From Paraspadella gotoi (taxonomy: Eukaryota > Chaetognatha): a stretch of DNA of 64,000 nt. Under the pieces are notes generated by a model. It was not told the DNA's origin. It saw only the letters and a list, made by a program, of their open reading frames with translations, and ran no database searches. How positions within the stretch are numbered: the first letter of the stretch is position 1; each line of letters begins with the position of its first letter. The position numbers were made by a program, and so were the translations under genes. The stretch spans positions 24,223,657-24,287,656 of the forward strand of contig CM119263.1 in assembly GCA_051294375.1 (NCBI GenBank), in the 5' to 3' direction. Of this stretch, positions 59,201 through 64,000 are shown one piece after another.

Positions 59201-62200
59201 AAACAACACTAGTACAGAAGGCTTCATATAATAAAATGTGGTACACATTTTTGTGACCAGAACACGTTCCGAGGAAACTACTGGACCAAATTTATTGAAA
59301 TTTAGTATGAACGATCCCTATGTGAATATAAATAGAACTATCGAGGCAAATTTCAATATTTGACCCCTGAGCCGAGATATGGTCAAAATTTTTTTAAATT
59401 TGTTTCATTATTTTTGTTTTGAACAGTTGGATAGACGTTTACTTTCCTACAAAAACGTATTAATTACCACAGAAATATTAGTTAACCTTAATTTTCAGCT
59501 TAATGAACATCAGCAGTTCAAGTCAGTTTTGGAATAATTTAAAAAATTGGAAGTAAAATGATGAACCATGCATCTTCAAACTATTCTAGTTATTAAAATT
59601 TTTCAATTTAAGTTTTAAAATGTTTTTTTATATGTTTAAAACGTAAATGCACCTGATGCCACTAAAAAAATTTCAAAAAATGAAAAAAAACTTTAAGGTT
59701 TTTTTGGCCCCCCAGGGGTCCACCCCAGGGTTCTGTATCTCCTGTCAGGTTTGAATATTAAAATTCGCCAAGATAGTTCCATTTATATCGTCATTAAGAC
59801 TCGGACAGACAATAAAACTCGGATGATAACAATGATTCGATTGAGACATTGAGATTGGCTGCACACAAAATAAACGTAAGTAAATTGTTGACCCATGAAA
59901 TTTCTATAAAGCGGACCATCAATCATTTGGGTTCAGGTATATGAACTGCGGTTTTAGATGCGCCGCGAGTAATCGCGGAGCAACTCTATATGTCACTTTT
60001 AGGTCGGTCAGTTGGTTGCTCGATGCTCATTTGTAAGAAAAAAAATCCTCAAATTTAAGTGACTACTATCGCCCTCTTCAGGAAATCCTAAAACTATTAA
60101 AAACAAAAGACAGAATTCCGATGCAGTGCTGTCATAAATACATGGGCTAAGAAAGTTATTGTAGTCATATCATGTCACGTCATATCATATGTCACAAAAA
60201 ATTTTCATGATAAAGCAGTCACTGCGGCGCAACACATTTGAATTAACGTTCTTATTTTCTCTTTTCCCTCCCCCCGTTTTTTTACCATGGAATAAACAGA
60301 CCCGACGGAACAGAGAGTCCGTAAGTCCACAAGGCCAGAAAAAAGTAAATCGCAAAGAAGATGCCAAGAGTATGGAGATCGTAAGAATCTAAAAGAAAAC
60401 AAAGTGAACCCGAGTCTTAGGAATCACATTTACGACCCAAGTACCTGATGAGTCATGAAAGAGTTTCCGGACGCTTTTCTCCGGGTTTGAAGCAAAAGAT
60501 TCGCCACGGATGATACCTACAAAAAATATACAAGATAAATTCTGTTAGAAAATCGGACAAAATACCTCATACCTGCCCATCGTTGCAAAATCCTTGCACG
60601 GGATTCTCCATTTCTTGATCGGTGTATGGGTGGCAATCGTTGACAAAATATATGAAGAGAAAGAAAACGGAAGCAGAAACGCAAGCGACTAACACTGCTT
60701 CTGCCACCTTCGTCCAGGGCCGGGTAATGTTGCAGAGTCGAAATTTCGTCAGCTAGTTCGAGGTAGAAAAGATTCTGAAAATGTCTAACATGTTGATAAT
60801 AGCTTTTCTTACTTTAATATTGATAGCGTTGAATAATGCTCCAAGAAGTCCACCAATAACGCCGATCGGTATGAAGGTTAAAGGAATTTCCCAATACTAA
60901 ATATTAAAATTCACATTTCACTGGTAGAGTGTTCGATGAAACAACAGAAGTAATGTAATTACATTGTTTAATACCTCGTAATTGAGATTGGTAAATGATC
61001 CAAAATTAGAAGACCTTGATACTGAAGCTCCCCAGGTCGATGATGGTAAAAAACTGAAAAATACGTCAAGGAGTAAGGAAAACTCAATGAGTATGTACAT
61101 TGTACAAGGTGACACACGACAGCCCGCCGCAAAAAAATCGTCATTTGCAAACATGCGAAGATTTTTTTAATCTGAAAGATTTTTTTTGTAGTAAAAACCT
61201 AAATCATTTATATATCCAAATTTCATATTGATTGGTTATGATTTGACTTGGCAATGAGCGNNNNNNNNNNNNNNNNNNNNNNNNNGAGAAAAGTTGCCTT
61301 AAAAATTGTCTTTCATTTTAAAACTTAAACTTTTTTTTCAATCTTCTTGTCTCACCTTTTGAAAATTTTTTAAAAAACTTTTAGATAAAAAGGTATCAAT
61401 TTTAATATCTTCTGAAAGCTCTTGGAAATTTAAAGAGAATGATATATTTAAGAATATTGTAACATAAAAATAAGCCTAACCAGCTTTAATTTAATCAAGG
61501 TAACCAAAATTAAAATATTGAAATCCTAAAATATATTTTTTCAAATAAATAACCTATTTAAACTATAATGATTGAACCAATTATTGTTTATATAAGTATT
61601 AAAAAAAACTAAATTAAAATAGCTAATAATAATTTAATAATTATTCCAAACATGCTCTTTTGCAATCTTTAATTTAATGGTTATCTTAATTTTGATTACC
61701 TTTATTGATTTAAAGCTGGATTGACTAGTTTTTATATTACAGTATTTTTAATTATGCCATTATCTTAATATTATTAAGAGCTTTCAGAAGATATCAATAT
61801 TGATACCTTTTTATGTAAAAGTATTTTTAAAAATGTTCAGAAAGTTAGACAAAAAGATTGAAAAAAAAAGATTTGAGTTTTAAAATGAAAGACGATTTTT
61901 AAGGCAACTTTTCTCCGCTCATTGCCAAGTCAATTCATAACCAATCAATATGAAATTTGGACATATAAAAGATTTAGGTCTTTACTACAGAAAATTTTTT
62001 TCAAATTAAAAAAAATCTTCGGANNNNNNNNNNAGAAAGTTTTTTACCTCAATATCGAATTAAGAGTAAAATAAGAGATCATGGATGAAAAGAATATTCG
62101 CCAAGTAAGTCCTTGATTCCAAAAAGAAGCCCCTTCCTCCAAAGAGAAAAGAACACCGCCTACGGGCGCCCCAAAGGCAGCAGAGACGCCTGCCGCGGCT

Positions 62201-63861
62201 CCGCCGGACACAAAATCTCTTTTTTCATGGTCGTTTCTAAAACACATTTTAAAACGAATTATTTTTAATTTTCGTACAATTAAAAATAAAATTAATTAAA
62301 ACCTGAAATATTCAAAAATCTTGAAATCCTTATTGAGTAATCTTGAACGCCCTTGGGATATGCCAGCAGCTATAACCGCACCTAAATTACGTCCGATATT
62401 TAACGTTATTGTCATTGTCTTATGTCTTTGAATATAATTATGTAATCAATTAATATCTTATTAACTTAAATATTAGTATTACCTGAATGAATCATGGGTC
62501 CTTCTTTTCCAACAGCTAATCCTCCAGCTACTGAAAAAACTACACCTATAGCTTTGCAAATTAATGTTTTGATTCTAACAACCTGAAAGGAGTTAAAAAT
62601 ATTTTTTGAAAATTAAAGTAAATTAAGTTTAATTTTAGTCGGGCGAGAATACCTTTGGAATCTTTACTCCGTTTAAATAGCATTTTATTTGAGGTATGCC
62701 GCTTCCCGCGGCGACAGGTGATACATAGGCGACGAGGACAGCGGCTACTATAACAAGAACACAATTGATGCCAACCCAAGCGAAAAGAGGAACGGGAAAC
62801 GGATCGGTCTCGGTAAACCTAGGGTAAAATCGTTTTCCAAAAAATAAGGCATTCTATTTCTAATTATCACGTTGTTACGCTACCTCTTGTAAGTGCTTTG
62901 GATAACTTTATGCTTGAAAGTTGAAATTAGATCTATCATGATGTCGACAAAGACTGCGACCAAAGCAGTGAATATGCCGATGAAGAGCATGACAACCCAT
63001 CGAAGGACGGATCGTTTTCGAACAAAAGCTTGTCCTGGAGGGAAGCAAGAGTAAATCAGAAAATAAAATTTGACGAGTTTTCAATTCCATTGCCTTTTGT
63101 ACCTTTGTCGACTTCATCGGCGATATAAATCTTGTTGTGAAAATCTTCGTAATCGAGACTTTCAAATTCATTTGAGAGGGCGTGATCGAGTGCATCGTGT
63201 CCATCGCGGTTTCCTTTATATCGCTCCCATAAATTACGAATCCAACAATACTGATTAATGGGTTCAACCTACAAACAAAAAGACTCTTTAAAACGTAAAT
63301 AAAATTGGTAAACCAGAATTGACTATATTGGGGTACTTATCCCCAAAATACAATTTACGACTATTATGGCAACAGCCGGGTTGCCTGTGATGCCCATTGG
63401 GATGGGGCATCTCACTGTTGGTTTTGGAGGCTTCCGACCCTCAGTGACGCATCCAGTCACTGGCGCGGTTACCCTAGGACGGTCTCGCTTTGCCAACGCA
63501 GAGGGAAGTCGTTAGGACTGTGGATGGAACACAACGCCTGGGATGGTGTGTTCCCCCTCTGAGTCAATGGTATTGGCTGAACGATCGTGGTGAGAATATA
63601 CCACCACACTATTTTAGAAATGAAACAAAAACCTTCCTCCAACCAAAAATTATTTTGATCAGATCAATTTGTCTCAAGCCATCTAAGATTGCTTCATTAC
63701 CATAAATAATCAACAGGGCAGAAACTCACCCTCACGTCATCTTGGTTTTGAAGCAGAGAATCCTGAGTGTCCGATCTTATGGCACCGTAATTAGCGCGAT
63801 GATGGGGCATATTTGGGCTATCATTCACGCTGGATCGACGCAATATAGAACGACCCTCCAT
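52703..63861 (-). CDS. CLCN7: CLC-7 type H+/Cl- exchange transporter (CLCN7)
   Basis: Lysosomal 2Cl-/H+ antiporter. N-terminal exons lie at 62044-63861: start [11 protein letters not shown], a cytosolic tail, and the membrane helices. These include GSGIPQIKC (Cl- site), VGKEGPM (gating Glu) and [12 protein letters not shown] (proton Glu). The rest of the transporter follows in copy 1 of the tandem block: GLLNFGSF (about 56000), [27 protein letters not shown] (55460), [27 protein letters not shown], and two CBS domains (REVMSTPVT-like, [31 protein letters not shown]). It stops at 52703. Between the two parts lie the broken second copy, a long palindrome and two N-runs. The true intron there is probably much shorter. 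All key transport residues checked are present. Confidence 0.95.
56225..56635 (+). repeat. Repeat-derived filler between the tandem copies
   Basis: Its first 65 bp match a TIF1-intron repeat (4706-4775, inverted). Its middle resembles 26550-26620. It includes a CACGTCACGTCACGTCACGT stretch near 56425-56447 and GGACTCGTGGACTCGTGGAC. It has no counterpart upstream of copy 1. Confidence 0.6.
56636..56966 (-). pseudogene. VPS18 5' fragment, frameshifted duplicate
   Basis: Second copy of VPS18 exon 1 and part of exon 2. A lost base after the ATG GCG codons and an extra base near the HQSSSS codons break the frame. There is no downstream VPS18 sequence on this side, so it cannot make VPS18. Confidence 0.85.
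57718..61130 (-). pseudogene. CLCN7 3' half, frameshifted duplicate
   Basis: Second copy of the CLCN7 exons for the later membrane helices and CBS domains. Some exons are unchanged (for example 58596-58817, with VMSTPVTVF). Others have lost single bases and are out of frame near 58040-58060, 58215, 58423, 58462 and 60485. If the assembly were right, these exons would sit inside the CLCN7 gene between its two halves. Confidence 0.8.
61118..62023. repeat. Palindromic element of about 0.9 kb
   Basis: The left part (from GTCATTTGCAAACATG through TTGACTTGGCAATGAGCG, then GAGAAAAGTTGCC) is mirrored by the right part (GGCAACTTTTCTCCGCTC, TTGCCAAGTCAATTCATAACC, ending AAATCTTCGGA). Inner blocks also mirror: CCAGCTTTAATTTAATCAAGG near 61482 against TTATTGATTTAAAGCTGG near 61724. 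The centre is about 61600. Fragments occur at 56110-56224 and 24604-24690. No coding sequence is present; it is a foldback or MITE-like element in a CLCN7 intron. Confidence 0.85.
61261..61285. other. Assembly gap (25 N) inside the palindrome's left arm
   Basis: The sequence reads AATGAGCG, the N-run, then GAGAAAAG. The mirror arm at about 61908-61922 reads CTTTTCTCCGCTCATT without any extra bases, so the gap probably hides none. Confidence 0.9.
62024..62033. other. Assembly gap (10 N) at the palindrome's right end
   Basis: Ten N bases cut the right arm at the position matching about 61160 in the left arm. The outer end of the right arm is missing. Confidence 0.9.
63364..63605 (-). repeat. 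Dispersed repeat family A, copy 4
   Basis: Inverted full-length copy: the minus strand starts GTGGTGGTATATTCTCACC and ends GGCTGTTGCCATAA. The TTGGCAAAGCGAGACCGTCC and AGAGGGGGAACACACC blocks are shared with other copies. It lies in a CLCN7 intron near the 5' end, in the sense direction. Confidence 0.78.
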
Positions 63862-64000
63862 AGTCAAAATTATTCTTGGAGCGTATTACGAAAAAGACAC
63901 ACGAGTTTGATTCCACATAGTAACTTGCGGTTTGTTATTTGGCGGGAGCGGCATATCAAGAGATTTATATTTTTTCAAGCGACATTAGTTAGTACGAATG

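Larger units (their letters stand above)
56636..61234. repeat. 4.6 kb tandem block, copy 2 (indel-ridden)
   Basis: Near-identical to 51619-56224, but with many one-base insertions and deletions, mostly shortening G, C, T or A runs (for example GGGG to GGG, CCCCC to CCCC). The total shift is only about 7 bases. Several of these break coding frames that are intact in copy 1. Confidence 0.95.

Noticed and set aside
56636-61234. Real second VPS18 and CLCN7 genes
   Set aside because: Only parts of both genes are present, with frameshifts at homopolymers and introns as similar as exons; nothing suggests selection on a paralogue.

Overview
This is a 64 kb piece of an animal nuclear genome, most likely a bilaterian invertebrate with short introns. 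The evidence is that almost every gene is split by GT-AG introns, many only 45-150 bp long, and that the proteins are animal regulators and endolysosomal proteins: TIF1/TRIM33, PHF14, SAP30, PTBP, ZCCHC8, NOSIP, ZNF236, WASHC3, VPS18 and CLCN7. Exons are GC-rich; introns and spacers are very AT-rich and full of repeats. I cannot name the species. Exon limits were read by eye from splice signals and family similarity, so gene ends are firmer than internal exon ends.

All twelve genes lie on the minus strand. In transcription order, right to left, they are: CLCN7 (63.9-52.7 kb), VPS18 (51.9-44.7), WASHC3 (44.5-43.8), a ZNF236-like protein with about 25 zinc fingers (43.5-34.3), NOSIP (33.8-32.5), ZCCHC8 (32.4-29.9), PTBP (29.0-22.8), SAP30 (22.3-21.4), an unrecognised acidic protein (21.1-20.3), PHF14 (17.6-11.7), a TIF1-type RING/B-box/PHD/bromodomain protein (11.1-3.5) and an alpha-carbonic anhydrase (2.8-1.4). 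Most gaps are 140-925 bp; one of 2.7 kb is filled with repeats. CLCN7, VPS18 and WASHC3 form an endolysosomal trio. PHF14, TIF1 and SAP30 are chromatin proteins; PTBP and ZCCHC8 act on RNA. The head-to-tail packing, a splice acceptor touching the ZCCHC8 start codon, and an AATAAA overlapping the VPS18 stop codon raise the question of polycistronic transcription.

The repeats are the other main content. They include three tRNA-headed SINE types, a four-copy 130-260 bp family, a four-copy hammerhead-like CTGATGA...GAAAC stem-loop, a composite inverted-repeat element inside PTBP, two perfect hairpins, and a long palindrome of about 0.9 kb in a CLCN7 intron.

A 4.6 kb block holding the 5' end of VPS18 and the 3' half of CLCN7 occurs twice in tandem (51.6-56.2 and 56.6-61.2 kb). 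The second copy is frameshifted, mostly by lost bases in short homopolymers. It ends at an N-run inside the palindrome and is probably an assembly artefact rather than a real duplication.
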